Shown: positions 16,891 to 27,400, counted from the first letter of the stretch. The stretch is 64,000 nt of DNA from Deltaproteobacteria bacterium HGW-Deltaproteobacteria-2 (GCA_002840505.1 PHBC01000003.1:488899-552898); one strand, 5' to 3'. The notes: generated by a model not told the origin, from the sequence alone. A program made the numbers and translations.

Positions 16891-17973
16891 ATGAAAAAAC
16901 TTATCTTAGCCCTTCTTGTCTTGATACTGACCGGACTCCTCGCTCCCTCTTTTTCTCAGGCAACCGTTATTGTAATACCTTCTTCCGTTAATGTTGTCCG
17001 GGGTCAGAGCAATACAGTTGTATTTACCTATCAATTTTCCGGCTATGTCATAGGAACCGGCACTCTGACTTCAAGCCAGGGCATATTCTTCACTCCTGAT
17101 ACCACTATCGGATATAATAATCTGCCCCTGACAGTAACGATCAGCGGCACTGTCGGAACGATTTCAGAAACCGTTGTTATTCCCGTGAATATTATGGAGA
17201 AGGCGCTGCAAAGGGGTACAGCACAATTCTTTTACCGGCGAGTTTTTACGGGCATGATAGGCACGGATACGGCAACAATCAATCTCACTGTTACGGGAGA
17301 AGCAGGAGGAACGCTGGGCATAAGACGCATTTCAGTATATTTCGGAAACGGCAGGGCCGAAACTACCGTAATGAAATATGCAAGCGATTTAAAGGCCTAT
17401 GCGGATATCAGATACAATGGTTCCGGCCTTTTGAAAGGCTATTGGGAAGTTGACGGCCGGCTTCTGTCATACGTCAGCCAACCTCTGCCCGCCGGTCAGC
17501 AAATTACTTTGGCCACACCGGACATTCCGGCGCTGCCAACCTTTGAAACCGGGACGCACACGTTGCGCTTTGTCATAACCAACCCTGAACCAGGCCAGGG
17601 GATTCCTTTGCCAGTTCTGGTATATTTCGTAACAACAGATGAAGCTGCCGTAAAACAAGCCGGATTGACTTTAAAAGCTCCCGCCGAAGCAGCAGAAGTA
17701 CCTTATGCATCGCTGAAATACGAATGGCAGTTAATCCGCGCAGAAGTTTACCTGATTCAGTTTTTTGAAGCACTGGAAACAAAACGTGTTTTTTCCGCTT
17801 ACACAAAAAAAGGTTTCTATCAGCTACCGCAGCTGGTACTTAAAAAGAATTTTGAACCCGGAAAATCTTACTATTGGCGAATTACGGCCTTTGATAAGGA
17901 ACGTCGTAAAATAGGCGAAAGCAAAACCGGTAGTTTCCGTTTTTCGTCGACTGCCGCAAACGCCGGCAAATAA
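16891..17973 (+). CDS. exported Ig-like/Fn3-like protein of unknown function
   Basis: This 360-residue protein has a signal peptide cleaved near SFSQA. The N-terminal part (about residues 25-100) is an Ig-like domain (VIVIPSSVNVVRGQSNTVVF), the middle is unassigned beta structure, and the C-terminal 80 residues resemble an Fn3-type domain ending YYWRITAFDKERRKIGES. GGAGG lies ten bases before the ATG and only 14 bases separate it from the barrel gene, so coupling is likely. It could be a periplasmic or surface partner of the barrel; this is inference. Confidence 0.7.
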   Translation: MKKLILALLVLILTGLLAPSFSQATVIVIPSSVNVVRGQSNTVVFTYQFSGYVIGTGTLTSSQGIFFTPDTTIGYNNLPLTVTISGTVGTISETVVIPVNIMEKALQRGTAQFFYRRVFTGMIGTDTATINLTVTGEAGGTLGIRRISVYFGNGRAETTVMKYASDLKAYADIRYNGSGLLKGYWEVDGRLLSYVSQPLPAGQQITLATPDIPALPTFETGTHTLRFVITNPEPGQGIPLPVLVYFVTTDEAAVKQAGLTLKAPAEAAEVPYASLKYEWQLIRAEVYLIQFFEALETKRVFSAYTKKGFYQLPQLVLKKNFEPGKSYYWRITAFDKERRKIGESKTGSFRFSSTAANAGK

Positions 17974-18009
17974 CGAGATAAAAACATAAATCAAGAGGAG
18001 TAACAAAGA

Positions 18010-19971
18010 ATGAAAAATAAAAACTATATCATTATTTTAATCATGGCCGTTATAGTGACTGTCTGGTCAGTTAGTCAAATGACACAAATAACATGGGCGG
18101 TCGAACCGGCGACTCCTCTTGTGAGCACTTACGGAATCGTAGACAGCACTTCGACCACAGCCAACCTTAAGGGAACTTACAGACCATATAAACTCCAGAT
18201 AGACAATGCTTACTTTGAATACGGCACGAGTACAAGCTACGGATCCCAGATATCGCCGTACAGGGAATGCAAAGTAACCGCTTCGGGCGAAGTCTGTGAA
18301 GCCACCGGCCAGATTACCAATCTTACACCGCAGCAGACTTACCATGTCCGTCTTGTCGTCAAATACTACGACAATGTGTGGAAAAAATGGTCTTTGGCAT
18401 ACGGCGAAGACAGGACATTCTCCACGCATATTCCCCCCAAAGCAACGACAAACGAGGCGACGGATGTTACCTCCACCTCGGCAGTGCTCCACGGAACGGC
18501 AAATCCCAATGGCAACAGCACCGATGCCTATTTCCGTTACATGCCATATTGTGTCATGTGCAATCCTTCCGGAATTGCTGTCGGTCAGAACATCGGTTCA
18601 GGCAACAGCCCGGTAACGCTGAACATCAAAGTTACCGGATTGACACCGGGAACCAGATACATGTATCGTCTGCGCGCATCCAACCAGCAGGGAGGAGAAT
18701 CATTAGGCGAATATAAAATGTTTTTCACACCATCCAAACCGACTGTAAAAACATTTGACGCATCCGACATTAAAACGCATGGGGCAACACTCAGAGGTAC
18801 AGTCAATCCTTCCGGACTCGACACAATGTACTACTTTGAATATGGAGAAACCGCATCCTACGGAATAAAGAAATCCCAGGTTTACGCCGGAAAAGGCAGC
18901 GATGTTGTGTCTGCTTCACTACCATTGACGAATAGCTTCTCTCCGGGCAAGCTTTATCACTATCGGATTGTGGCAAGCAATACACTGGGCGTAAGCTACG
19001 GTGAAGACAAAACCTTTACCACAGAAAAACTCATTGCACCTACCGCCACAACCGGAGGCGCAACGGACATAACCCTGAGCACCGCTACGCTTAACGGCGT
19101 AGTCAATCCGCATAACGACCAAACTATGTGGCACTTTGAATACCGGAAAGCCGGTGCAGAATGGAAAAAGACGGACAATGTCGGCGTCGCTGTGGCAAAC
19201 GACTGGAATATCACTGCCAAAATTTTCAGTCTGGACGCAGACACCACATATTCTTATAAACTCGTTGCCGTAAATGGCGCCGGAACAACAACAGGTGAGG
19301 AAAAAACATTTAAGACAGTGGCGGTTGCCCTTCCTACGGTGACTACGGGCGGTGTAAAGAACATAACCAAATCATCCGCGACCCTCATGGGAACAATCAA
19401 TCCAAATGATACGCCGACATCTTACTGGTTCTGGTACGGAATATCACCGCAAAATATGTACCATACACCAGGTCAGGTAGGATTGACGGGAAAGAATGAT
19501 ATACAGGTTTCCGCAGACCTCATCAGCCTGGCTCCCAATACAACTTATTATTATCGACTCTCGGCAAACAACGTAAAAGGAGCTGTTCAGGGGGAGAATA
19601 AAACATTCAATACAGCAGCAATAACCAAAGCGCCCATCGTTATTACAGGCCACTCAAGGAATGTTACGGCTTCGTCAGCCACCATCGGAGGAACGGTTAA
19701 TCCGAACGGAATGGCTACCTCATATTATTTTGAGTATGGTATTTCCCCGGCCTTTGGGGGCAAGGTTCCTTTGACGCCGCAATCGGCGGGCAGCGGGACA
19801 AGCGCCGTTAACGTTACAACTCCTCTGGCGGGATTGAATGCAAACACGACCTATTATTACCGGCTTGTTGCAGTCAACAGCGACGGAACCAGCAATGGGG
19901 CAAATATGACTTTCAAGACGGCATCCGGCATGTTAATCAAAGTACCGACTTCGCCGGCAATACGCAAATAA
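18010..19971 (+). CDS. exported protein with six Fn3-like repeats
   Basis: The 653-residue protein has a signal peptide followed by six tandem repeats of roughly 90 to 105 residues. Each begins A-T-x-x-A-T-D-(I/V)-T-x-x-(S/T)-A-T-L-x-G-x-x-N-P, contains (Y/W)-x-F-x-Y-G in the middle and ends T-Y-x-Y-R-L-x-A-x-N-x-x-G-x-x-x-G-E-x-K-T-F. This is a fibronectin-type-III-like solenoid common in extracellular adhesins and wall-associated enzymes. There is no catalytic domain or visible C-terminal sorting motif. GAGGAG precedes the ATG. As the last and largest member of the run it may be the exposed component. Confidence 0.8.
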   Translation: MKNKNYIIILIMAVIVTVWSVSQMTQITWAVEPATPLVSTYGIVDSTSTTANLKGTYRPYKLQIDNAYFEYGTSTSYGSQISPYRECKVTASGEVCEATGQITNLTPQQTYHVRLVVKYYDNVWKKWSLAYGEDRTFSTHIPPKATTNEATDVTSTSAVLHGTANPNGNSTDAYFRYMPYCVMCNPSGIAVGQNIGSGNSPVTLNIKVTGLTPGTRYMYRLRASNQQGGESLGEYKMFFTPSKPTVKTFDASDIKTHGATLRGTVNPSGLDTMYYFEYGETASYGIKKSQVYAGKGSDVVSASLPLTNSFSPGKLYHYRIVASNTLGVSYGEDKTFTTEKLIAPTATTGGATDITLSTATLNGVVNPHNDQTMWHFEYRKAGAEWKKTDNVGVAVANDWNITAKIFSLDADTTYSYKLVAVNGAGTTTGEEKTFKTVAVALPTVTTGGVKNITKSSATLMGTINPNDTPTSYWFWYGISPQNMYHTPGQVGLTGKNDIQVSADLISLAPNTTYYYRLSANNVKGAVQGENKTFNTAAITKAPIVITGHSRNVTASSATIGGTVNPNGMATSYYFEYGISPAFGGKVPLTPQSAGSGTSAVNVTTPLAGLNANTTYYYRLVAVNSDGTSNGANMTFKTASGMLIKVPTSPAIRK

Positions 19972-20035
19972 TGGGATCCTTTTTTTCGTTTCTTAATTAA
20001 GAAACATTGTTCACAAAACAAGACTGCATTTAAAC

Positions 20036-20072
20036 AAAAAGACCCCTGAAAAAAATTCAGAGGTCTTTTTTT
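20036..20072. terminator. bidirectional terminator
   Basis: A 15-bp stem (AAAAAGACCCCTGAA with TTCAGAGGTCTTTTT, one mismatch) is flanked by A and T tracts on both sides. It separates the exported-protein operon from the convergent gene at 20094. A perfect 18-bp palindrome (GTTTCTTAATTAAGAAAC, 19988-20005) lies just before it. Confidence 0.75.
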
Positions 20073-20093
20073 ATATACTTTTACTGATTAAGA

Positions 20094-20717
20094 TTACTGC
20101 GTAGAAACCGTCATCTCAAATGTCTGAGATAAAAGATTGTTGGTCGTATTGCAATCAAGAGACTTCGGCTGACTTGATGTTCCAAGAAGACCTTTTGCAT
20201 CGCGAACAAAAAATTCAAACAGTAGTTTTACTTGTTTTTCGTTTGGCTTGGGAGCAGCAATGGGTGGTTTGAAACCCCACTGAAGAACTTTATCCCGCGT
20301 ATATGTTTGTGTAAAGGACATGCACTGATTACTATTTAAAACCGGCCCTACTGTCTGCGTGAAAAATTTTGTTTCACCGGAAGCCGGATAACTGAACTGC
20401 GGACCATATCCGGTATATACATTAAAATGCGCTTCCAGATTGTTGCCGGGCTGATTATAATTGCCGGGCCCACTGTTGCATACCTGGCCGGTCATGGTAA
20501 ATGTCGCAACATTGCCGGATAACGTTTTTGTGACATTGAAATTTCTTACAGTTGGGTCTTTGCAAATTTCCAGAGTGGTTACAGGCGGCTGAATTGTCTT
20601 CATGTCTTTGACAGTGCTCGGCACTGTTTTTCTGTCTACCGCAAAAGAGACAGATGAAAAAACAATAAGAAGAATTGCTGTTAGAAGTACAGATAAGACT
20701 TTACTTTTTTGTTTCAT
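20094..20717 (-). CDS. exported protein of unknown function (CARDB-like beta domain)
   Basis: This 207-residue protein has a signal peptide ending near SVSFA. The mature part has a beta-sandwich pattern (VRNFNVTKTLSGNVATFTM, CNSGPGNYNQPGNNLEAHF, VKLLFEFFV) like CARDB or BACON-type domains, with four cysteines that could form disulfides. GGAGGG six bases upstream fixes the start at 20717; an earlier in-frame ATG four codons upstream overlaps that site. It converges on the exported-protein operon and its composition fits the same compartment, but nothing shows that it works with it. Confidence 0.65.
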   Translation of the reverse strand: MKQKSKVLSVLLTAILLIVFSSVSFAVDRKTVPSTVKDMKTIQPPVTTLEICKDPTVRNFNVTKTLSGNVATFTMTGQVCNSGPGNYNQPGNNLEAHFNVYTGYGPQFSYPASGETKFFTQTVGPVLNSNQCMSFTQTYTRDKVLQWGFKPPIAAPKPNEKQVKLLFEFFVRDAKGLLGTSSQPKSLDCNTTNNLLSQTFEMTVSTQ

Positions 20718-20930
20718 TTTACCCTCCATAACTCATTGAGATTTTACAAGGAGGCAAACATTCTTTTTAGTAAGATATTGCTTTCTTGTAGGTTAAATAC
20801 AGTTTGATCTTTGTCTAATGGGAACTTGCTTTTTGCGTAAGAAGTATAGAAAGGCGGTTTTCGTTTGTCAATTTATATTTTGGATCGAAAAGAAACAGCC
20901 GGCTATGTTATAGTTTAGCATATCCGGGTT

Positions 20931-21440
20931 CTAGTTTTGCACATATATTAATTTCCCCGTATCAAATCCCAGCGCGGCAGCTTTATCCACCAGGCGTTTC
21001 TTTAAATCATCATTTATTTTGGGATTGCGCGCCAGAAGCCAAAAATACGACTTATCCGGACCGCATATCAAAGCATATGAATAATTATCCTGATCCAAAT
21101 CAAAGACGACATACGATCCATAAAAAGGACCGAAGAAAGAAACTTTCAGAAATCCCTGATCTTTACGGTCAACGAAATAGCCTTTTCCTTCAGCTTCTTT
21201 CCATTTATTTTCCTTTTTCGAATAACCTCTATTGACAACCCTTATTCCGCCGTCGGGTCGCAGGCTATACTCGGCACTTACAGAGGTAAGTCCCCTTTCA
21301 AAGGAATGGTCAAGCCGCGCGATTTCGTACCACTTGCCCAGGTATCGCTCGATGTTAAAATTATCCACCGGCTTTATATTTTCAGGTACACTGACACATG
21401 CGGCCAAAAACAGGACCAGGACTATAAATATTTTTTTCAT
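20931..21440 (-). CDS. blc: lipocalin-family lipoprotein (Blc-like)
   Basis: This 169-residue protein has a signal peptide with lipobox LFLAAC, giving a lipid-modified Cys near residue 14, then the lipocalin signature N-x-x-RYLGKWYEIARLDHSFE and the conserved YVVFDLDQDNYSYALICGP and YFWLLARNP strands. Blc-type bacterial lipocalins are outer-membrane lipoproteins that bind fatty acids or lysophospholipids. The long open frame upstream of 21440 overlaps the divergent gene at 21522 and is not used. Only 81 bases separate the two divergent starts. Confidence 0.92.
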   Translation of the reverse strand: MKKIFIVLVLFLAACVSVPENIKPVDNFNIERYLGKWYEIARLDHSFERGLTSVSAEYSLRPDGGIRVVNRGYSKKENKWKEAEGKGYFVDRKDQGFLKVSFFGPFYGSYVVFDLDQDNYSYALICGPDKSYFWLLARNPKINDDLKKRLVDKAAALGFDTGKLIYVQN

Positions 21441-21521
21441 TTTTTCTTTGTCCTTTTTCTTTACAATCGTTTGAATCTGCCTTATTTTACCGGAAAATGG
21501 TTGGAATTTAAAGGAGGAAAT

Positions 21522-21905
21522 ATGAAGCTTGACGAATATTTCGAAAACATCAGCGGCGTCGGTGTTCTTTCCACCGCCGATGACCAAGGAAAGGTTAACG
21601 CGGCCATTTATGGAAGACCCCATTTTATGGATGAAAATACAGTTGCCTTTATCGCCTCCGATAGACTTACTCACGCCAATCTGAAAAAAAATCCCTCCGC
21701 GATATATCTCTTTAAAGAGGAAAGTTCTTATAAAGGATGCCGGCTTTATCTGACAAAAACACACGAAGAAAAAGACAGTCCGTTGATTGAAAAAATCCGC
21801 CGCAAGAAATATAAAGGACCCGGATACAAAAACAATACGGAATCCAAATTCCTTATTTATTTCAAAGTGGACAAAGTATTGCCGCTAATCGGTGATGGTA
21901 AATAA
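21522..21905 (+). CDS. pyridoxamine 5'-phosphate oxidase-like FMN-binding protein
   Basis: This 127-residue split-barrel protein of the PPOX superfamily opens with LDEYFENISGVGVLSTADDQGKVNAAIYGRPHF, the typical first strands, followed by VAFIASDRLTHANLKKNPSAIYLF. AAGGAGG precedes the ATG at 21522. Members bind FMN, F420 or heme, and small ones of this type often have no known substrate. It is divergent from the lipocalin gene and followed 59 bases later by the epimerase on the same strand. Confidence 0.87.
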   Translation: MKLDEYFENISGVGVLSTADDQGKVNAAIYGRPHFMDENTVAFIASDRLTHANLKKNPSAIYLFKEESSYKGCRLYLTKTHEEKDSPLIEKIRRKKYKGPGYKNNTESKFLIYFKVDKVLPLIGDGK

Positions 21906-21964
21906 ACCATCTGCAATTAATACCGTCTTGCATTTAACTCTTTTTTGACAAAAGGAGACTTATT

Positions 21965-22870
21965 ATGAATATTTTCATGACGGGTGGCACAGGGTTTGTC
22001 GGAACATATCTTACCAAAAGGATGATTTCAGAAGGACACAAAGTTACAATTCTTACACAATCATCAGGCGATGCGACTCTGAAAATGACTGGCCTCATCT
22101 ATCTGTACGGCAATCCAACAATTAAAGGAAAGTGGCAGGATGCGGTTGGAGAACATGATGTAATCATAAATCTGGCGGGAGCGTCCATCTTCAGCCGCTG
22201 GACTCCTGAACAAAAAAAGATTCTACGGGAAAGCCGCATCGAAACAACCCGCAATCTGGTTTCGGCCTTGCCAGACAATGCGAAAAACATAACATTTTTC
22301 AGCACTTCAGCTGTGGGCTATTACGGTTTTCATGCAGATGAAGAATTGACCGAAAACATGCCGGCAGGCGATGATTTTCTGGCAAAACTTGCTTACGACT
22401 GGGAGCAGGAGGCTCTCAACGCACAGGCAAAAGGAACACGGGTTGTCATCACGCGCTTCGGCATTGTATTGGGGAAAAACGGCGGAGCACTCGGTCAAAT
22501 GATTCCGTTGTTCAAGTTCTTTCTGGGCGGCCCATTGGGTAGCGGGAAGCAGTGGTTTTCCTGGGTACACATGGAAGATTTAGCTCAGGCATTTAGTTTT
22601 TTGCTCAAACACCCTGAAATAAACGGTGCAGTGAATCTTTGTTCGCCAAAGCCTGTTCGCAATGCTGATTTGGGAAAAGCTATCGGCAAAGTTTTACATC
22701 GGCCATCTTTTATGCCCTCGCCCGGTTTTATGATTAAGTTGATTCTCGGAGAATTCGGTTCCGTCTTGTTAAAAGGGCAGCGCGTAATTCCCCGCCGTCT
22801 GCTCGATGCCGGATTTAAATTTAGATATCCGAATATTGAAGAAGCATTGAGGGGCATAATTCTGAATTAG
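21965..22870 (+). CDS. TIGR01777-type epimerase (SDR superfamily)
   Basis: The 301-residue protein starts with the extended-SDR nucleotide-binding motif MTGGTGFVGTYL and contains AVGYYGFHADEELTE, RFGIVLGKNGGALGQM and FSWVHMEDLAQAFSFLL, all characteristic of the TIGR01777/YfcH group; the C-terminal DUF1731 segment (MPSPGFMIKLILGEFGSVLLKGQRVIPRRL) is intact. The catalytic Y-x-x-x-K is altered, as is usual in this group. The biochemical role is unknown across the family; links to envelope or cell-division functions have been proposed. Confidence 0.9.
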   Translation: MNIFMTGGTGFVGTYLTKRMISEGHKVTILTQSSGDATLKMTGLIYLYGNPTIKGKWQDAVGEHDVIINLAGASIFSRWTPEQKKILRESRIETTRNLVSALPDNAKNITFFSTSAVGYYGFHADEELTENMPAGDDFLAKLAYDWEQEALNAQAKGTRVVITRFGIVLGKNGGALGQMIPLFKFFLGGPLGSGKQWFSWVHMEDLAQAFSFLLKHPEINGAVNLCSPKPVRNADLGKAIGKVLHRPSFMPSPGFMIKLILGEFGSVLLKGQRVIPRRLLDAGFKFRYPNIEEALRGIILN

Positions 22871-22890
22871 GAAAGTACAACTAATAAAAA

Positions 22891-22924
22891 AAGAGGCTTA
22901 AAGAATCTTTTCTCCAAGCCTCTT
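22891..22924. terminator. intrinsic terminator between convergent genes
   Basis: AAGAGGCTT (22891-22899) and AAGCCTCTT (22916-22924) form a 9-bp stem, with A-rich sequence before and T-rich after. It lies between the epimerase and the convergent formate dehydrogenase operon and can serve both. Confidence 0.6.
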
Positions 22925-22951
22925 AAAATTTATTTTTAATTTAAACTTATC

Positions 22952-23596
22952 TTACTTTTTTATAATCAGCGTTCCTTCATGCTCCATCTCTTTATACCAT
23001 TTCGGATGAAGCATCCTTAAAACAGGTTTCTCCATATAGCCGCTGATCATTGCCGAAACACTACCGGGATTACCGATGGTACCCAGATAAAGGTGAACAA
23101 AGAAGAAAGCAAAGATAACCATAAATCCAAATACATGCAGCGTGTAGACCCAGTCCATAAGATTTGCGCCGAAAGGAAATTTCTCCGGATACCACATGAA
23201 AAAACCCGTGCCAATCATCAACAATCCAAATAACGCTACAGTCAGGAAAAACATCTTCTGACCAGGATTGTATTTGCCCGTCTCGGGTACATGATCCAGG
23301 TGCCATAAATATCCGCCCGCTGCTTTTATCCATTCCCAGTCCTCAGGAAATACAAATATACCAGCTTCTTTCCACCACATCAGTATCGCCAGAACCAGGC
23401 CTACAGCAAATACTACGGCAGTAACATCATGAACTGTCTTCAATCCGCCGACTCCGCCAAATATAACACCTAATACATTAAGCTCTCTGTACATCATACC
23501 TAATCCGGTGTAACATAAAAGAAGGCAGGATATGGCCATAAGCCAGTGTACAAATCTCTCATATAATGAAGTAACTTTAACCAGTTCTTTTTTCAT
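22952..23596 (-). CDS. fdnI: formate dehydrogenase, cytochrome b subunit (gamma)
   Basis: The 214-residue protein has four predicted membrane helices and the pattern of FdnI/FdoI cytochrome b556: an N-terminal ERFVHWLMAISCLLLCYTGL helix with the heme-ligand His, HDVTAVVFAVGLVLAI, and HVFGFMVIFAFFFVHLYLG with further His residues. It anchors the periplasmic FdhAB and passes electrons from formate oxidation to the quinone pool, or in reverse during syntrophic growth. The start at 23596 follows GGGAGG; the upstream in-frame extension overlaps the beta gene. It is the last gene of the alpha-beta-gamma operon on the minus strand. Confidence 0.92.
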   Translation of the reverse strand: MKKELVKVTSLYERFVHWLMAISCLLLCYTGLGMMYRELNVLGVIFGGVGGLKTVHDVTAVVFAVGLVLAILMWWKEAGIFVFPEDWEWIKAAGGYLWHLDHVPETGKYNPGQKMFFLTVALFGLLMIGTGFFMWYPEKFPFGANLMDWVYTLHVFGFMVIFAFFFVHLYLGTIGNPGSVSAMISGYMEKPVLRMLHPKWYKEMEHEGTLIIKK

Positions 23597-23597
23597 A

Positions 23598-24401
23598 CTA
23601 TGCACCTCCCTGCTTCTTGTCTTGATCATAATGCTCCGGATGAGGTCTATGCGGACCATGTATAAAGTAATGGAGTAACGAACCGCCCACTACACCGCCC
23701 GCGGCTAATAGACTCAGGGGCTTGAGCAGGGTTTTCCACAGCGTGACAGATTGCGGAACTTTCGGATCTTTATGGATTCCCTCGTAAATGTCAGCTTTTT
23801 CTTTCAAAACGTACATCATGTGCGTTCCGCCGACAAATTTATCACCGTAAATATTGGCATCGCTTCCTAAATACTGAACACGCCCTTCGGCAATTTTCAT
23901 GGCTTCATCCTTATCAGCCCATTTGAGAGCGCCGGTAGGGCAAGCCTTGACACAGGCCGGAGGCAATTTATTGGTGATTCTGCTTTCGCACATGTCGCAT
24001 TTGTAAACCTTTTCCGTCTTTTTGTCGTACTTGGGAACTTCAAACGGACAAGCCGAAACACATTCTTTGCAACCGATGCATTTTTCTCTGTCCATGCCCA
24101 CTGTGCCGAATTCTTTATTGTAATGAAGAGCACCGCTGGGGCAAACCGTCACGCAGGCCGCGTTAGTGCAGTGCATGCAGGCCTCTTTGCGGAACAGCCA
24201 TCTTACATCGCCTTCCGGAGCAACATAATCCTGAAAATGAATAATCATATATGTGTTTGTCTGCAAAGCAGGCGGATTTTGATAAGTGCCGGTATGTTGA
24301 GTCTGACCGGCTTTTAGTCCGTTCCACTGCTTGCAGGCCAGTTGACAGCCACGGCATGCCGTACATTTCGAAGCATCGTATAATTTAATTTTCTCTGACA
24401 T
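23598..24401 (-). CDS. fdnH: formate dehydrogenase, iron-sulfur subunit (beta)
   Basis: The 267-residue protein carries four 4Fe-4S ferredoxin motifs: CTACRGCQLACKQ, CMHCTNAACVTVCPSGAL, CIGCKECVSACPFEVP and CDMCESRI with CVKACP, plus a C-terminal transmembrane helix (LLAAGGVVGGSLLHYFI). This matches the FdnH/FdoH electron-transfer subunit. It begins one base after the alpha stop and ends one base before the gamma start, so the three are translationally close. The electron path is from the Mo/W site through these clusters to the heme subunit. Confidence 0.95.
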   Translation of the reverse strand: MSEKIKLYDASKCTACRGCQLACKQWNGLKAGQTQHTGTYQNPPALQTNTYMIIHFQDYVAPEGDVRWLFRKEACMHCTNAACVTVCPSGALHYNKEFGTVGMDREKCIGCKECVSACPFEVPKYDKKTEKVYKCDMCESRITNKLPPACVKACPTGALKWADKDEAMKIAEGRVQYLGSDANIYGDKFVGGTHMMYVLKEKADIYEGIHKDPKVPQSVTLWKTLLKPLSLLAAGGVVGGSLLHYFIHGPHRPHPEHYDQDKKQGGA

Positions 24402-24402
24402 T

Positions 24403-27400
24403 TTACTTCACCCCCTTCTTCACAACATTAGCCATGAAAGCTTTGCTCTCCGGTATCATGGTGTTGGCATCACCGATGGTCGGCGTCAAAAGGTTGGCCG
24501 CATCGCCGGTGGTGAATACTTCAGCTTTCTTGTCGCCGGGATCGTATTTTCGGTCTTTGGTTGTAATCCAACCGAAATGCCAAGGTATGCCGATTTCATG
24601 GATTTCATTGCCATCAATATTAAAAGGCTTAAAGCGAGGGGTAACAATGGCCGTACACTCCACCTCGCCCCGCGCTGAACTTACAGTACATTTATCACCG
24701 GCTTTAATATTTCTCTGTTTAGCCAATTCTTCGCTTATTTCTACGAACATACCGGGCTGCATTTCCGCCAGCCATGGACACCAGCGGGTGAGAACACCCG
24801 TCTGCCAGTGCTCGCTGACTCGGTAAGTCGAACAAATGAAGGGGAAGCGAGGATCGCAGGTTCCGACGCCGGAATACACATCCATATCGGATCCGACGCC
24901 TTTCTTATCAAACCGTTTAATGGCCGGATTATTTTTCTGCGGAGACATTAAATTTCTTTCTACGGGGCATTCCAACGGTTCGTAATGCTCGGGGAAAGGA
25001 CCATCAGCCAAGCCCGGACCATAAATACTCGCCACGCCATCCGGCTTCATAATAAACGGCGGCCTGCCTTTGCCGGGATTGCCGACACCGTCAGGAACAT
25101 CACCCTTCCATTTTTCTTCTTTCGCATCCCACGTGATAACAGCTCGGCTGGAATCCCAGGGCTTGCCGCTCGGATCAACGGAAGCTCCGTTGTAAATGAT
25201 GCGGCGATTCAGAGGCCAGCACCAGGCCCATTCGGAATAAAGTCCCAGACCTGTTGGATCGGCCTGTCCGCGGCGCATGGGCAGAATTCCTTTTTCCTTG
25301 TCTACGGAACCGCAATAGACCCAGCAACCTGATGAAGTGGAACCGTCATTCTGCAACCAGGCAAAAGTGGGAACCAAATCACCTTTCTTGAATTCCTTGA
25401 ACTCGCCCTTCTTGGTCGGATTTTCTATCTTTTTGTCTTCCAGGAAGTAGCCATTGATTTCTTTGGCCACCGTACGCGGTTCATATACGAATTCATGGCC
25501 GACATGCTTTCCATAAGGCCAGGTCAGTTTTGTTACGGCCACTGCATTAGGACCGCCCTGTTTTGAATAAAGGTTTCTTACCTTGAAGAAAAGTTCGCTC
25601 ATGATATCGCCGTCAGGTTTGGAATCCCCATAAAACGGGATGGCTTTATAACGCCACTGCTGCAGACGTCCGCTGTTGGCGATACTGCCTTCTTTCTCAA
25701 CGGAGGAAGCGCAGGGCAGCATGAAAACTTCGGTCTTGATTTTGGTCGGATCCATTCCCGGGCCGCGCCAGAATGAGCCGGTTTCGTTATCAAAAAGATT
25801 GACGTTGACCATCCAATCCACTTTACCAAGAGCCTGACGCACTTTGTTGGAATGAGCGCCGCTGCATGCGGGATTCATACCCCAGGCAAAGAAACCGGTG
25901 AATTTATTCTTGTACATCTGATCGAAAATCTGCAACCATGAATAATTCACGCCATCATCAACTTTGGGTAGTGAATTATAAGCCTCGTCGAGAGTCATAT
26001 TCGTTCCATACATGGAACGCAGGAAACTGGCGACATATTTAGGCTTATTCTTCCACCAGTTAAGAGAGTCTTTTTCTTTTGTTTTGGGCGTCTGTTTATC
26101 ATTATAGGTTGCCAGATCCTTCAGAGAACCTGTCGGAGTGTTCAGATAGCCGGGCCAGATGTGGAAGAGCAGACCATGGTCAGTGGAACCCTGAACGTTG
26201 GATTCGCCGCGCATTGCCGCAATACCGCCGCCCGCGATACCCATATTACCCAGAAGCAACTGAATAATGCACATCGTTCTGATGTTCTGCACGCCTACTG
26301 TATGCTGTGTCCAACCCATCGCGTAGAGTTCAACTCCCGCTTTGTTAGGCTTGCCGGTTGAACCATAAAGTTTGTAAACTTCAGTTAGTTTATCTTTGGG
26401 TGTTCCGGTAATCCGGGAAACAAGTTCCGGAGTATAACGGGAATAGTGTTTCTTCAAAAGCTGGAAAACACAATTGGGATCTTTGAGTGTTTTGTCTTTC
26501 TTGATCACACCGTCGGCATCCAACTGATAACCCCAGGTATCTTTTTCATACTTGCCGTCTTTCAGGCCGGAAAAAACACCGTTATTTTGTCCTGGAAGTT
26601 TCATCGCCGGATTAACCAGGAATGATGCGTTGGTGTAATTAAGAACATACTCAAGATGAAAGAGTTGTTTGTCTAAAATATATTTAATCATGCCGCCCAG
26701 GAAAGCGATATCGGTTCCTGAACGAAGAGGAGCATAAAGGTGCGCTTTGGATGCTGATTGCGTGAAGCGGGGATCAACGCAGATTATCTTTGCTCCGCGC
26801 TTATCAACAGCTTCCTGAATCCATTTGAATGATACAGGGTGATTGGAAGCCGGATTGCTTCCCATAATCAAAATTACGTCACTGTTTTTAAAATCATTCC
26901 AGTGATTGGTCATTGCGCCGCGTCCGAACGACTCTGCCAGAGCCGGTACAGTTGGACTGTGTCAGATACGGGCCTGATGTTCAATATAGACCAGACCCAA
27001 CCCCCTTAAGAATTTTTGGTACGTGTAGCATTCTTCAAGATCCATTGCCGCGCTTCCGACAGAAGCAATGCCTTCAGTGCGATTAACAACTTCGCCTTTT
27101 TCGTTTTTTACCTTGAAGCTGGCATCACGGCTTTTCTTGATGTTTTTGGCAATCTTATCTAACGCCCATTCCCATTCGACTTCTTTCCATTCCTTGGCGA
27201 AAGGCGCCCTGTAAAGAGGTTTACCTAAACGGTTTTCATTGACGGCCATCTGGTAGATCGAACCGCCTTTACTGCACAGGGCTCCCCTGTTAATGGGACT
27301 ATCAGGATCACCTTCTGTGTTGATAACCTTGCCGTCACGTACGGATACTATGATGCTGCATCCCACGGAACAATACGGACAAACGGTGGTGGTTTCTTTA

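Noticed and set aside
21441-21764. Long N-terminal extension of the lipocalin reading frame
   Set aside because: It overlaps the divergent PPOX gene and its ribosome-binding site; the lipoprotein signal at 21440 is the natural start.
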